A DNA stretch of 64,000 nt from Theocolax elegans (GCA_026168455.1 CM047426.1:34779058-34843057), one strand, 5' to 3'; shown: positions 24,852 to 38,584, numbered from the stretch's first letter. A program made the numbers and translations. The notes: generated by a model not told the origin, from the letters alone.

Positions 24852-24960
24852 CACTGAAAAAATGTTTTCTTCATCAAAAGCGTAACGTGGCACTATTTTA
24901 ATATTACTAATTTAAAAATTTCCAAAAAAAGACAAATGTGAAAAACATTTTTTGAGATGT
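24852..24960. mobile_element. Possible short MITE remnant
   Basis: The left sequence CACTGAAAAAATGTTTTC and the complement of the right sequence GAAAAACATTTTTTGAGATG are similar inverted ends of about 18 bases around a 70-base centre. The left end resembles the TACAC-type ends at 19.38 and 57.36 kb. The ends are diverged, so confidence is low. Confidence 0.3.
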
Positions 24961-25878
24961 AGTAAGTTTCGTAACTTTATTACGAAGATATATGTTTAGC
25001 TTTTATTACTGTTATTGAAACGGATAAATAGATATTCACTAAAATTACTAAAAGGTATTACTTAATAATGAAATGTCAGTTATTTAGAGGGGTTTTATAC
25101 AGTACTTTATTGAATTGTTCGTTTTGTATTTAATGTTATATACATCATTGAAGAAAACAATATATTTGCATAAATAAAGTTGCATAAATGTTTTAGTGAT
25201 TAGAGCACAAAACCATAAAATTTATCAAAATTATGTTTTATTAAAAATGAAATTTTATATTTTTTTATACTTGTGAGATATAAGAACAGTTTTAAAAGTT
25301 TAAACCTCTCACTTTTTTTTGGTGTTTTAAGCAAAGCTCAAAACTTGCGAAAGTTCTATAAAAAGTGGGCTAAATAGAAACTCCGCTATCCAATATATCT
25401 TTAATTCAACAATTTTTTTTCGTATACAACTGTAATAAACTTTTAGCCCTTTCGTAAGAACTAATTTTTTACCATCATCTATAGATATATGATGCGATCC
25501 TTGCGTTCTTGTTTTATTCTTATGTATTTCTTTCTTTTTCAAGACACTGGAGTACCTTCGATTTCGTCTGCTCGTTACCTGTGACGTTAAAATTTGCTTT
25601 TTCCTTTTTTCGAGGTAAATCGATCCGTTGATCCGTCTCCCATGACTACAGGGATCTGGGAAGATTTTTGACGGCAGGCGTGATAGATTTTCGGGTAACT
25701 CGGATGCAGTTTACTCGTAGTCGTCGATACGCTAACTTTCTTAAACATTTGACTTGTACGTATTTATGTTGATTTTTTTTACGAAGAACCGCGACTTGAC
25801 GTACTTTTATTTCTATCTTGAACGAGTTCGAGTGCTTTCGGTTCGACGTCGATATATTTTAGATGTGCATTGTGAAAA

Positions 25879-25939
25879 ATGTATCGTAAAATGTTTTATG
25901 CTCGTTTTTATGTGCTATTCGGCCTACGATGTATCGATC
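25879..25939 (+). CDS. Candidate alternative first coding exon, duplicate 1
   Basis: The frame starts MYRKMFYARF and ends with GLRCID plus one base, then a strong donor (CGATC|GTAAGT, 25939/25940), i.e. phase 1. An in-frame TGA lies immediately upstream of the first ATG. The preceding 300 bases are GC-richer with several other ATGs, so this could equally be an untranslated first exon. The donor is clear; translation is uncertain and the family unknown. Confidence 0.3.
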
Positions 25940-26700
25940 GTAAGTTACATATTTTTTTATACTTGTGAGATATAAGAACAGTTTTAAAAGTTTAAACCTC
26001 TCACTTTTTTTTGGTGTTTTAAGCAAAGCTCAAAACTTGCGAAAGTTCTATAAAAAGTGGGCTAAATAGAAACTCCGCTATCCAATATATCTTTAATTCA
26101 ACAATTTTTTTTCGTATACAACTGTAATAAAACTTTTTAGCCCTTTCGTAAGAACTAAATTTTTTACCATCATCTATAGATATATGATGCGATCCTTGCG
26201 TTCTTGTTTTATTCTTATGTATTTCTTTCTTTTTCAAGACACTGGAGTACCTTCGATTTCGTCTGGCTCTTCTCTGTACTTAAAACTTTTTTGTCAGTGA
26301 CCATCACCACGTGATCCATGCTCAATTCTGTGGTCATAATTTAGCTCACGTCATTGTATGTATACATACTTAAAGCACACGGATCGCGTGACTTCGTTAC
26401 CTGTGACGTTAAAATTTGCTTTTTCCTTTTTTCGAGGTAAATCGATCCGTTGATCCGTCTCCCATGACTACAGGGATCTGGGAAGATTTTTGACGGCAGG
26501 CGTGATAGATTTTCGGGTAACTCGGATGCAGTTTACTCGTAGTCGTCGATACGCTAACTTTCTTAAACATTTGACTTGTACGTATTTATGTTGATTTTTT
26601 TTACGAAGAACCGCGACTTGACGTACTTTTATTTCTATCTTGAACGAGTTCGAGTGCTTTCGGTTCGACGTCGATATATTTTAGATGTGCATTGTGAAAA

Positions 26701-26761
26701 ATGTATCGTAAAATGTTTTATGCTCGTTTTTATGTGCTATTCGGCCTACGATGTATCGATC
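26701..26761 (+). CDS. Candidate alternative first coding exon, duplicate 2
   Basis: This is an identical copy of the 25879-25939 candidate, with the same ATG, the same 20 codons and the same GTAAGT donor at 26762. Its upstream region additionally keeps the 130 bases missing from the first unit, so this copy may be the one with the complete promoter. Preserved identity reflects recent duplication and does not prove use. Confidence 0.3.
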
Positions 26762-26788
26762 GTAAGTTACATATTTTTTTATACTTGT

Positions 26789-27405
26789 TTATTTTGCAAC
26801 ATTCAAACATGGGATTGAGTACAAAAAGTTAACAGATGATTTTTGGTGACAACATTGTCTCGAATTATTCTGCAGTTGTAAGTAATTTTCATTCACGATT
26901 GTTTTTAACTTATTTTTGTTGTGTGATGCTGTTTAAAAAAAAGTTTGAGGATGTACATCTACTTTAATATGTTAAAAAAGTACAATTATTGTAGAACGAT
27001 AATTATTTTTCCAGATTATTTAAATGATGTAGATAACAGTTATACGAAAAAGTTATAAAGTGTGCCTGTGACGAAACGTGTGAATCTTGCACGATCGTTG
27101 GCAGTGTAAAGAATGCTTCAATTAAAAAATAATAGCCTTTGTAACTTCTCGGAGAGGTTGCAAAAATGAGGTCAAAGTTGGCACAATTAAATGAAAATTG
27201 TTATCACTCGATATATCTGTAATATTTGTAAATTTACACTTTTACCATTGCGTTATTGTTTCTTCAATTGTCTATTATAAATGTTTACATTAAATATCAA
27301 CTAAACGGTTAAAACTTAGTTCAATAAAGCAAAGTAGTTAATTTCCTGTAATTATACACATGCAAATAAAATATTTGATTAAATATTCTTGTATAGTGTA
27401 ATTTT
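26789..27405. other. AT-rich spacer between the tandem duplication and the inverted triplication
   Basis: Nothing recognised here. It is unique within the window and forms the left flank of the first A copy. Confidence 0.5.
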
Positions 27406-27829
27406 TGTTCTAGAGCTTAGTTAATGTCAAGAACGATATAGCAGGATAAAATTAAATTCAAACAATGGAATTAACTATTCGGATTTAATGTACATTTAAA
27501 AATGTTAAAGTAAAAATTTTCGTATGTCCGACTAAATCCTTATTGTTCTACTGAAAGCGCACGTAAGTGCATTTCATTTAATTGCATAAACGTATATTAT
27601 ATTTTGTACATAAAAATTTTATTACATAATTATCTTTCGATTTTCATTAATGTTGGGTTTTTTCTATTAATTGCGTACTGTCATTTAATTGATGTTATAT
27701 TGCAGAATCAATCATTATCTAATAATTGTTTGGGGTCGACATAACATAGATTCATGTAAAAATATAAGTAATTTGTTGTACATTATAGCATTTAATTATC
27801 AGTTCGTTAAAGCCGTATATTTCATTGTC

Positions 27830-28743
27830 AGTTTAGTTTAGCAGTAAGAATTGATAGTGGCGTCGTGAAATTTCCCAAAGTACAACTGGGCAGTGCGCTT
27901 CGCTTCAGCGCGAATTTCACCCTTCCGAAACAGCCGAGCTCATCTCGACTACCTTGGTTCGATGTATATAGCTGAGAAGCGCTAATTTTACTCTCTCTCT
28001 CTCTCTGACTCTGTCTCGCTCCCTCTCCCTGTTTCTGTCTCACTTCTGCGTCACAAGCGAAATTGGCCATTGAACGCGAGTAGTATAACGTTGCGACAAG
28101 CCGTAGCGTTCTAGGCCATTCGCCTCTTACCGGAAGAAAATCCAGTCTCGCGTATCGAAACCCTTTTCTCTCTCTCTCTCTCTCTCACTTACTCTGATCC
28201 GCTCTAGTGACATTCCGTGTTCTCGTGGTTTGACGATGGTCTATCAGTGAGAGAGAACTCTATAGCAGAGCCTGCGGTGAATTTTATGCGAACGCCAATA
28301 TGTATACGCAACCAACCTATACCGTCGCGAATAAAACCAAGAGAATTCAAGTATTGATTCTTCAATATGAATGTAGGTGGCTGTGTAAGTCTCGGGCGCT
28401 CTTTTTTTGCGGTAACGAGGTATGAGAAACCGTTTACCTACCTGACTGTGGTGGCATCAGTTCTGCGAATCTCGGCTCAGCGGAACGAGACTCGCGTCGT
28501 CACTTCGACTGATGAGCGCGCGAACCTTGATGAATCAGCGATTTAAAATCGGAGAGGATATAAAACTTTTATCCTTCGAGTATTAATTGATTCTATCAAT
28601 ACGAGATTTCTTCTTTTTATCAAATTGTTATTTGGAATAAGATTGCGTTTTTTTAACTAATATAAGTATTAGTAGTACATGTGAAGTGTAAATTCGGGAT
28701 GATAAAGTTTTATTTATAAAGTGATTAACATTGAACTTTGCAG
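27830..28743 (+). promoter_or_regulatory. Promoter-like CpG/CT-rich region, copy 1
   Basis: Two CT microsatellites (about 27990-28007 and 28168-28187) and many CpGs lie in an otherwise AT-rich area, directly upstream of the small coding exon at 28756. Pyrimidine tracts with TCAGT-like initiators (TATCAGTGAG near 28243) are compatible with transcription starts. Minus-strand frames across the block are a by-product of composition. Promoter assignment is inference from composition and position. Confidence 0.4.
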
Positions 28744-28780
28744 CGAGTAGAAGTTATGTCGGATTATTCATCAGGAACAC
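28744..28780 (+). CDS. Small first coding exon MSDYSSGT, copy 1
   Basis: ATG at 28756 opens the reading MSDYSSGT plus one base before a near-perfect donor (GAACAC|GTAAGT, 28780/28781), so it ends in phase 1. An in-frame TGA at 28732-28734 lies upstream, so the N-terminus is complete. A modest acceptor (CTTTGCAG, ending 28743) would make it an internal 5' exon. Otherwise it is the 3' end of a longer first exon starting in the CpG-rich block. It is the only ATG in the exon. The gene is not recognised and its next exon is not seen in the window. Confidence 0.45.
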
Positions 28781-28952
28781 GTAAGTTGTTTTATTTAAAT
28801 AACATAATACGGATTCTAAGAATAAGTGTTCTCAATAGTAGTTTATAGATTCAACAGTTTATTTGAAACATTTATCTTTACATTATTAATGTTTCTTATT
28901 CTTTATTTTATTTATTTAAATTACCAACAACTTTTTTCAACGAATAAAACTA

Positions 28953-31900
28953 TCAAGAGTGAATAATGAAGTCATTAAAATTTAAGTTGAAAATGCAGTG
29001 AATTGAATTATGTACCATCTTATAGTTGCAGGTATTCAAAACATCGAAATAAAGACAACTATTGGTAAAGTCTATTTCTGAAAAATCGTGTCTAACTTCA
29101 AAGTATATACGTATACACATACTACACTTTGAAACAATACTCGAATTGAATTTAAAGTGAATTTTCGTTTTCCGTACTTTTGACACGGAATTTTCTGAGA
29201 AAGAAATAGCACTATACTGGTTACAACATTCAAGCGGAAATCGAAACCTTAAGATTGAGATATTTTGGACGTATATATTATCTGTAAAGTAAGTTCCAAG
29301 AGTTAAATTTAAAGCTTTCCATCACGGTTTTACAAAGTATTAAAATGCTATATGTATTTTAGATAGCTTAATCGATTGTTTTAATTCAATTATGTAGGTG
29401 TTTTGAAAACTATAGTTCTATAGATTTGCGAATGTCACGATAGCTTATACGCGAATTATAGATTATTGCCTATAAAACATGTAAACATGACGTATTTATA
29501 GTCGTAGACAGTACTTACACATGAACTTGAACTTTTTCTTGCAAATCAGTCGTATAAAAGCTCCTATAGCTCTATACTTATACGATTCTTATAGTTTACA
29601 AGAATGTGCAAAGCAAATTCCGCGAATTTAAAAGTATTACGAAGATCTGACAACTTCAAGTGAATATATATATATACATTTACTAAACTTATTTAACTTT
29701 TACACTTGATTATTAAAACTTTATTATATTTTTAAATAGTATATAGAAATAATGAATGTCTATTTTCGGTATACGAACAAGGATTTATATCACTTAACGA
29801 TGACATACAATGTACACGAGTTAGTTGATAATAGCGGTCGACTTTAGTCGACTTTAGTCCAACGTACTTTGAAAATAAAAAAAGCTTTAGCAAGTTAAAC
29901 TCGGCAAACTTTTTGGGATTAAATTAATATACTCGCAAAAAGTTTACTCTGTATATTCAAATTTACTGAAAATATATTTTAAATGTTAGTAATAAGTATA
30001 TTAAGTAAATATTATACATTTTTGTTTTTATTTAATAATATTAAAAACGACTATGAAGTATGTTTTAAACATAAATAATTTAAATTCAGTATTATATAAA
30101 ATTTTAACGCTTTCAATAGGTACAGCTAATATGCAACGCCGTTATTAATAATATTGTAGAAATCTATACTCTATCTGTAGATATTTTTAATATATATTGC
30201 TTACGCAAGGCTGAATGAATATTTAAATAAAGTAAGAAAATTATACTTTATAAATTATTAACTTTGATGTTATCAACAAATTCTATTTTGACGCGTAACC
30301 TGCATACGATAGCTGAACGAATAGTAGCGATGTAACCTAAACCATGAATGCTTTAAAATTAATTTAAATAGGTAGGAAAGGTCTCGTAGTGACGCATATA
30401 CGAACCGACAATAGTTTACACGTGGGGACACCTACACGTTAGCATATAAGCTTACGGTGCAGTAATTACACGTAAAACCTGGTAATCCGCGGTAAAGTTC
30501 GGCACAGTGCACTGCGTCGAATTTCAAGTAAAAGTTGTATGTGTACGTGTGTACGGGCGCGCGCTAATGTCAACATGGTTGAGCTTTCTTACAAGCATAC
30601 TAACTTTGACGGGATTGCCAATGCCAGTAAAAGTAAACCGGATCCATTGGAAACCGAATATCCCATGAGTTGACGCTTTGGAACTTTCAGTTTTCTTGTT
30701 CATATATATAAATATCTGTGAGTATAGTCCTTTTGTAGGTTACCTTTACGGCAACTTGAGATCGACTTGCGTTACACCTCAGCAAATTAGTACGTTAACA
30801 GTATCGTATTCCTGAATTTAAATTTAATAAAGAGAAATATAACATAAATTCAATCGAATATTCGAACACCTCGATTTTTATCTTTTAAATATTTAATACT
30901 GGTTATTGAACAATTTCATTTAATTATGTGCATTCTTCGTAAAATTACTCAATGTTACGATTATTCGGGCAATTGGTTTTATTGAAAAAAACCTGATAAT
31001 TTTCTGTGGTCAAATATTTGTTTCTATGAAAAGAATATTTGAAATCGGAAATAGCTCAATGTTATAAATGTATTCTATGCAACAATGCTTTTAAAAAAAA
31101 AGGTTTGAATATTTTTTTAAATAACAATTGTATAATATTGAACTATAAGTTATTTTAATCCATAAATATAAAATTGGAAAGTAATATATTTATTTGTATA
31201 ATTTACTATTTTATTCTTTATAATTAGATGTAGTGTTACATACATTTTATAATAATTTTGAAATATTTGAAAAACAAAAAAGTATCGTCAATAAATAAAG
31301 TTTACGAGAGAAAAACCTACAGACAGCCTCATTTATGACTTTGACAGGCTCTTGATGTTTATCAAGTGACATAAAAGTAGTGGAAATGTCGAAGACCACA
31401 CTTGCAAAACTTTTGGTTTTTAATCGCGTACTTTGAATGTTTACATTATATCTTCTTACTAAGTTTTATTTACTGGATAATTTACTGAACAAGAATATTG
31501 CAACAGTATTAAAGAATAACAAAACTTTACGAGTAATCATTTCGTAAATAATGTTGTACAGAAAATTTAATAACATTTTTAGATTCAACGATATCGATAA
31601 AAAAATATATTGTTTAACGAGCAAAAGCAAAAGTACAGTAACATTGGAAAGCTTACGTTTTTTTTTGTTTTATTTGTTATGTTCGTAGTTCTCTGTAAAT
31701 TGCTGGATTAAACAATTAATGTTTCATCTTTCCTCACTACTGACAAGAGCGAAACGAAGAAATACGAAAGTAAACGTTTAAGAGAAGATATCGTAAAAGA
31801 CGACTCAAAGCTCGAGGTTCAGACCGACGGCTAACCTAAATTAACGCCTACTATCGACCAATATAAATGCCGAGCACTTGAAAGTCTGATTATCACACTT

Positions 31901-32429
31901 GCTGTCCCAAAAAGTTGCGATCAATATACTGTGTTCATAATGATACTTTCCTTCTATTCTTTTTTATTCACATATATGATGAAAATTTGATTCTTCTATC
32001 TTCTTTAGGATTTCATTTCTGATAACAGTAATGTTCGATTACTTTTTTTAAATGAATAGATACGTGTGTCAATTGATTTATGATATATTTATATCTACAC
32101 GTATTTTAGTAAAATAATCTTTTAGCATATGTGTGTATTAGTTTTATAACATAATAATCAATAAATAATTTGCACATGAAAATAATAAATTAAATAATGT
32201 TTTTATTAACTAAAATTTACGTAATTTTAAAAATACATAAAGATCAATAGAAATTTTTACAAATTTTCTAATGATCTTCATATCGCATATGCATCAGATC
32301 TACTCGGTCCATCAGCAAGCTCAGCTGTTTACCGATTCTCAGTCGAGCATAGCATATAATTGAAGTTATGCTGTACATAGCATATGTATCAGTATTGCGT
32401 TAGCTTATATAGTCTGTTCAATGTAATAA
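28953..32429 (+). other. Rest of A copy 1, probable intron
   Basis: AT-rich with GC-richer islands at about 30370-30790 and 31790-31920. A minus frame at 28953-29186 is exactly repeated in copy 3 only and has no recognised motif. No further exon could be supported. A short TA tract near 29667 varies in length between copies. Confidence 0.4.
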
Positions 32430-35400
32430 CACTAATGAATCTTTTCATTACTTAAAATACAAGAATATTTATACTACGATTAGGATCAACTTGTAACTCA
32501 AATATACTTTCCGTGTACTTGAAATGCGATACATTAATAATTTACAAATAATTAAGACAGCACGAAAGGTTTACTTACTTAAAATAACAAATACATTTTA
32601 ATTCAAGAAAATGAATTTCATAGTACATATTATATATGCAATCCTGAAAATAAAATATCCAATGTCCCGAACCTTCAGGAAAACTAGCGATGCAAGCATA
32701 CGTCTCCCCATCTAACGATAGTTTAATTAACATTCACCTCCATAAAGACTTTATGCAATTAAACAGCCTCGTAACCATAGAAATTTCGCACTACGCACTC
32801 ATAAGCTGATTACATTCAGGTTGAGTAGAGCCTGCACTGTATGCGTACGTGTATCTATCTAGTCAAAGGATAACAACTTTGCATAAATGCATTAATGATA
32901 TAAACGTGTTTTGCTTATACTCATTGGTCATTTCGTAATCGATATCATTCTTATTTCAAACTTGAATGTCTATCCGCATACATTGTAACAATTAGCACTG
33001 GTAACATAATATGAATAAAATTTTTTTGGAGCATTAAAAAAGATTACCTCGACAATTTTGATTATAAATTTTTAAGTTCTACTTAAAAATTATGTCAGTC
33101 GCGATTAGATTTCGAACTATGGAATAATTCATATATGTATCTAAACCTAAGAGAATATCTGTATTTGAAACAATCAAAACTGTGGTGAGGAAACACCCCA
33201 GCGTGGTACATGTTCTAATCATTATTACATTGAACAGACTATATAAGCTAACGCAATACTGATACATATGCTATGTACAGCATAACTTCAATTATATGCT
33301 ATGCTCGACTGAGAATCGGTAAACAGCTGACTTGCTGATGGACCGAGTAGATCTGATGCATATGCGATATGAAGATCATTAGAAAATTTTAAAAATTTCT
33401 ATTGATCTTATGTATTTTTAAAATTACGTAAATTTTAGTTAATAAAAACATTATTTAATTTATTATTTTCATGTGCAAATTATTTATTGATTATTATGTT
33501 ATAACTAATACACACATATGCTAAAGATTATTTTACTAAAATACGTGTAGATATAAATATACAATATCAATTGACACACGTATCTATTCATTTAAAAAAA
33601 AGTTAATCGAAGCATTACTGTTATCAGAAATGAAATCCTAAAGAAGATAGAAGAATCAAATTATTCATCATATATGTGAATTAAAAAGAATAGAAGGAAA
33701 GTATCATTCTGAACACAGGTATATTGATCGCAACTTTTTGGGACAGCAAGTGTGGATAATACAGACTTGTCAAGTGCTCGGCATTTATATTGGTCGATTA
33801 GTTAGGCGTTAATTTAGGTTAGCCGTCGGTCTGAACCTCGAGCTTGAGTCGTCTTTTACGATATCTTCTCTAAACGTTTACTTTCGTATTTCTTCGTTTC
33901 GCTCTTGTCAGTAGTGAGGAAAGATGAAACATTAATTGTTTAATCCAGCCAATTTACAGAGAATTACGAACATAACAAATAAAACAAAAAAAAACACGTA
34001 AGCTTGCCAATGTTACTGTACTTTGCTTTGCTCGTTAAACAATTATTATTTTTTTAGTCGATATCGTTGAATCTAAAAATGTTATTAAATTTTCTGTACA
34101 ACATTATTTACGAATGATTACTCGTAAAGTTTTGTTATTCTTTAATACTGTTGCAATATTCTTGTTCAGTAAATTATCCAGTAAATAAAACTTAGTAAGA
34201 AGATATAATGTAAACATTCAAAGTACGCGATTAAAAACCAAAGTTTTGCAAGTGTGGTCTTCGACATTTCCACTACTTTTATGTCACTTGATAAACATCA
34301 AGAGCCTGTCAAAGTCATAAATGAGGCTGTCTGTAGTTTTTTTCTCTCGTAACTTTATTTATTGACGATACTTTTTTGTTTTTCAAATATTTCAAAATTA
34401 TTATAAAATGTATGTAACACTACATCTAATTATAAAGAATAAATAGTAAATTATACAAATAAATATATTACTTTCCAATTTTATATTTAGGATTAAAATA
34501 ACTTATAGTTCAATATTATACATTGTTATTTAAAAAAATATTCAAACCTTTTTTTTTAAAAGCATTGTTGCATAGAATACATTTATAACATTGAGCTATT
34601 TCCGATTTCAAATTATTCTTTTCATAGAAACAAATATTGACCACAGAAAAATTATCAGGTTTTTTTCAATAAAACCAATTGCCCGAATAATCGTAACATT
34701 GAGTATTTTACGAAGAATGCACATAATTAAATTAAATTGTATCACTAACCAGTATTAAATATTAAAAGATAAAAAATCGAGGTGTTCGAATATTCGATTG
34801 AATTATGTTATATTTCTCTTTATTAAATTTAAATTCAGGAATACTGATACTGTTAACGTACTAATTTGCTGAGGTGTAACGCAAGTCGATCTCAAGTTGC
34901 CGTAAAGGTAACCTACAAAAGGACTATACTCACAGATGATTTATAATAATGACAAGAAACTGAAGTTCCAAAGCGTCAACTCATGGGATATTCGGTTCCA
35001 ATGGATCCGGTTTACTTTTACTGGCATTGGCAATCCCGTCAAAGTTAGTATGCTTGTAAGCTAAAGCTCTAACCATGAGTGACATTAGCGCGCGGCCCGC
35101 TACACACGTACACATACAACTTTTACTTGAAATTCGACGCAGTGCACTGTGCCGAACTTTACCGCGGATTACCAGGTTTTACGTGTAATTACTGCACCGT
35201 AAGCTTATATGCTAACGTGTAGTGTCCCCACGTGTAAACTATTGTCGGTTCGTATATGCGTCACTACGAGACCTTTCCTACCTATTTAAATTAATTTTAA
35301 AGCATTCATGGTTTAGGTTACATCGCTACTATTCGTTCGCTATCGTATGCAGGTTACGCGTCAAAATAGAATTTGTTGATAACATCAAAGTTAATAATTT

Positions 35401-36864
35401 ATAAAGTATAATTTTCTTACTTTATTTAAATATTCATTCAGCCTTGCGTAAGCAATATATATTAAAAATATCTACAGATAGAGTATATTTCTACAATATT
35501 ATTATAACGGCGTTGCATATTAGCTGTACCTATTGAAAGCGTTAAAAATTTATATATACTGAATTTAAATTATTTATGTTTAAAACATACTTCATAGTCG
35601 TTTGTAAGATTATTAAATAAAACAAAAATGTATAATATTTACTTAATATACTTATTACTAACATTTAAAATATATTTCAGTAAATTTGAATATACAGAGT
35701 AAACTTTTTGCGAGTATATTAATTTAATCCCAAAAAGTTTGCCGAGTTTAACTTGCTAAAGCTTTTTTATGTTTTCAAGTACGTTGGACTAAAGTCGACT
35801 AAAGTCGACCGCTATTATCACTAACTCGTGTACATTGTATGTCATCGTTAAGTGATATAAATCCTTGTTCGTATACCGAAAATAGACATTCATTATTTTC
35901 TATATACTATTTAAACAATATAATAAATTTTATAATCAAGTGTAAAAGTTAAATAAGTTTCGTAAATGTTATATATACTATATATATATTCACTTGCAGT
36001 TGTCAGATCTTCGTAATACTTTTAAATTCCGCGAATTGCTTTGATACATTCTTGTAAACTATAAGAATCGTATAAGTATAGAGCTATAGGAGCTTTTATA
36101 ACGTGATTTGCAAGAAAAAGTTCAAGTTCATGTGTAAGTACTGTCTACGACTATAAATACGTCATGTTTACATGTTTTATAGGCAATAATCTATAATTCG
36201 CGTATAAGCTATCGTGACATTCGCAAATCTATAAACTATAGTTTTCAAACACCACATAATTGAATTAAAACAATCGATTAAGCTATCTAAAATACATATA
36301 GCATTTTAATACTTTGTAAAACCGTGATGGAAAGCTTTAAATTTAACTCTTGGAACTTACTTTACAGATAATATATACGTCCAAAATATCTCAATCTTAA
36401 GGTTTCGATTTCCGCTTGAATGTTGTAACCAGTATATGCTATTTCTTTCTCAGAAAATTCCGTGTCAAAAGTACGGAAAACGAAAATTCACTTTAAATTC
36501 AATTCGAGTATTGTTTCAAAGTGTAGTATGTTATACGTATATACTTTGAAGTTAGACACGATTTTTCAGAAATAGACTTTACCAATAGTTGTCTTTATTT
36601 CGATGTTTTGAATACCTGCAACTATAAATGGTACATAATTCAATTCACTGCATTTTCAACTTAAATTTTAATGACTTCATTATTCACTCTTGATAGTTTT
36701 ATTCGTTGAAAAAAGTTGTTGGTAATTTATAATAATAAATAAAGAATAAGAAACATTAATAATGTAAAGATAAATGTTTCAAATAAACTGTTGAATCTAT
36801 AAACTACTATTGAGAACACTTATTCTTAGAATCCGTATTATGTTATTTAAATAAAACAACTTAC

Positions 36865-36901
36865 GTGTTCCTGATGAATAATCCGACATAACTTCTACTC
36901 G
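36865..36901 (-). CDS. Small first coding exon MSDYSSGT, copy 2
   Basis: This is the same exon on minus. ATG is at 36889-36887, the eight codons are unchanged, the last base is at 36865 and the donor GTAAGT occupies 36864-36859. It is intact in the most diverged of the three copies, which suggests constraint or simply youth. Because it points left, it would drive transcription away from any exon lying to the right, so it is unlikely to serve the same transcript as copies 1 and 3. Confidence 0.35.
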
Positions 36902-37800
36902 CTGCAAAGTTCAATGTTAATCACTTTATAAATAAAACTTTATCATCCCGAATTTACACTTCACATGTACTACTAATACTTATATTAGTTAAAAAACGCA
37001 TCTTATTCCAAATAACAATTTGATAAAAAGAAGAAATCTCGTATTGATAGAATCAATTAATACTCGAAGGATAAAGTTTTATATCCTCTCCGATTTTAAA
37101 TCGCTGATTCATCAAGGTTCGCGCGCTCATCAGTCGAAGTGACGACGCGAGTCCGTTCCGCTGAGCCGAGATTCGCAGAACTGATGCCACCACAGTCAGG
37201 TAGGTAAACGGTTTCTCATACCTCGTTACCGCAAAAAAAGAGCGCCCGAGACTTACACAGCCACCTACATTCATATTGAAGAATCAATACTTGAATTCTC
37301 TTGGTTTTATTCGCGACGGTATAGGTTGGTTGCGTATACATATTGGCGTTCGCATAAAATTCACCGCAGGCTCTGCTATAGAGTTCTCTCTCACTGATAG
37401 ACCATCGTCAAACCACGAGAACACGGAATGTCACTAGAGCGGATCAGAGTATGTGAGAGAGAGAGAAGAGAGAAAGGGTTTCGATACGCGAGACTGGATT
37501 TTCTTCCGGTAAGAGGCGAATGGCCTAGAACGCTACGGCTTGTCGCAACGTTATACTACTCGCGTTCAATGGCCAATTTCGCTTGTGACGCAGAAGTGAG
37601 ACAGAAACAGGAGAGGGAGCGAGACAGAGTCAGAGAGAGAGAGAGTAAAATTAGCGCTTCTCAGCTATATACATCGAACCAAGGTATCGAGATGAGCTCC
37701 GGCTGTTTCGGAAGGGTGCAATTCGCGCTGAAGCGAAGCGCACTGCCCAGTTGTACTTTGGGAAATTTCACGACGCCACTATCAATTCTTACTGCTAAAC
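36902..37800 (-). promoter_or_regulatory. Promoter-like CpG/CT-rich region, copy 2
   Basis: Inverted counterpart of 27830-28743. The CT tracts appear here as GA on plus, near 37455-37480 and 37632-37646. Tract length differs from the other copies. As a result a 126-codon plus-strand frame (37428-37808) is open here but broken in copies 1 and 3. That frame is Arg/Glu-rich across the repeat and is not a convincing protein. Confidence 0.35.
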
Positions 37801-38584
37801 TAAACTGACAATGAAATACGGCTTAACGAACTGATAATTAAATGCTATAATGTACAACAAATTACTTATATTTTTAACTGAATCTATGTTATGTCGACCC
37901 CCAAACAATTATTAGATAATGATTGATTCTGCAATATAACATCATTAAATGACAGTACGCAATTAATAGAAAAACCCAACATTAATGAAAATCGAAAGAT
38001 AATTATGTAATAAAATTTTTATGTACAAAATATAATATACTTTATGCAATTAAATGAAATGCACTTACGTGCGCTTTCAGTTAGAACAATAAGGATTTAG
38101 TCGGACATACGAAAATTTTTACTTTAACATTTTAAATGTACATTAAATCCGAATAGTTAATTCCATGTTTGAATTTAATTTTCCTGCTATATCGTTCTTG
38201 ACATTAACTAAGCTCTAGAACATTCACTATTCGGATTTAATGTACATTTAAAAATGTTAAAGTAAAAATTTTCGTATGTCCGACTAAATCCTTATTGTTC
38301 TACTGAAAGCGCACGTAAGTGCATTTCATTTAATTGCATAAACGTATATTATATTTTGTACATAAAAATTTTATTACATAATTATCTTTCGATTTTCATT
38401 AATGTTGGGTTTTTTCTATTAATTGCGTACTGTCATTTAATTGATGTTATATTGCAGAATCAATCATTATCTAATAATTGTTTGGGGTCGACATAACATA
38501 GATTCATGTAAAAATATAAGTAATTTGTTGTACATTATAGCATTTAATTATCAGTTCGTTAAAGCCGTATATTTCATTGTCAGT

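Larger units (their letters stand above)
25257..26788 (+). repeat. Tandem duplication, units of 692 and 822 bases
   Basis: Unit 1 is 25257-25948 and unit 2 is 25949-26770. The 18-mer ATATTTTTTTATACTTGT stands at the start of each unit and once more at 26771-26788, so the duplication arose between two copies of this short repeat. The units are almost identical, apart from small A/T indels near 25440/26133 and 130 bases (about 26266-26396) present only in unit 2. The simplest reading is that unit 1 lost this piece after duplication. Each unit contains a GC-richer part ending in the same strong splice donor. Confidence 0.9.
27406..32429 (+). repeat. Segmental repeat A, copy 1 (forward)
   Basis: About 5.0 kb that recurs inverted at 33222-38223 and forward at 38227-43194. 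The leftmost 68 bases (27406-27473) are shared only with the inverted copy. The right end joins the far end of B in inverted orientation at about 32429/32430. By eye copy 1 is almost identical to copy 3, while copy 2 shows several percent of substitutions and indels. Copy 1 has private changes (for example near 27915, 29685 and 31950) where copies 2 and 3 agree. It contains a promoter-like region, a first coding exon and several other GC-richer patches, but no transposon ends. Confidence 0.95.
32430..38223 (-). repeat. Segmental repeat B-A, copy 2 (inverted)
   Basis: B (0.8 kb) occupies 32430-33221 and A occupies 33222-38223, both reversed relative to copies 1 and 3. With copy 3 it forms a near-palindrome of about 5.7 kb arms around a 70-base spacer (38157-38226). 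With copy 1 it forms 5 kb arms around B. By eye it differs from copies 1 and 3 by several percent, including indels. The end at 38223 extends 68 bases further than copy 3, matching copy 1. No terminal repeats or target duplications are seen, so segmental rearrangement is favoured over transposition. Confidence 0.95.

Noticed and set aside
25754..26818. 73- and 80-codon frames in the tandem duplication (MYVFMLIFF...)
   Set aside because: They run through the proposed splice donor into AT-rich sequence. The repeat of the frame only reflects the DNA duplication.
37428..37808. 126-codon plus-strand frame in copy 2 of the promoter region
   Set aside because: It is broken in copies 1 and 3 by CT-tract length changes, is Arg/Glu-rich over a microsatellite and runs antisense to the better supported exon.
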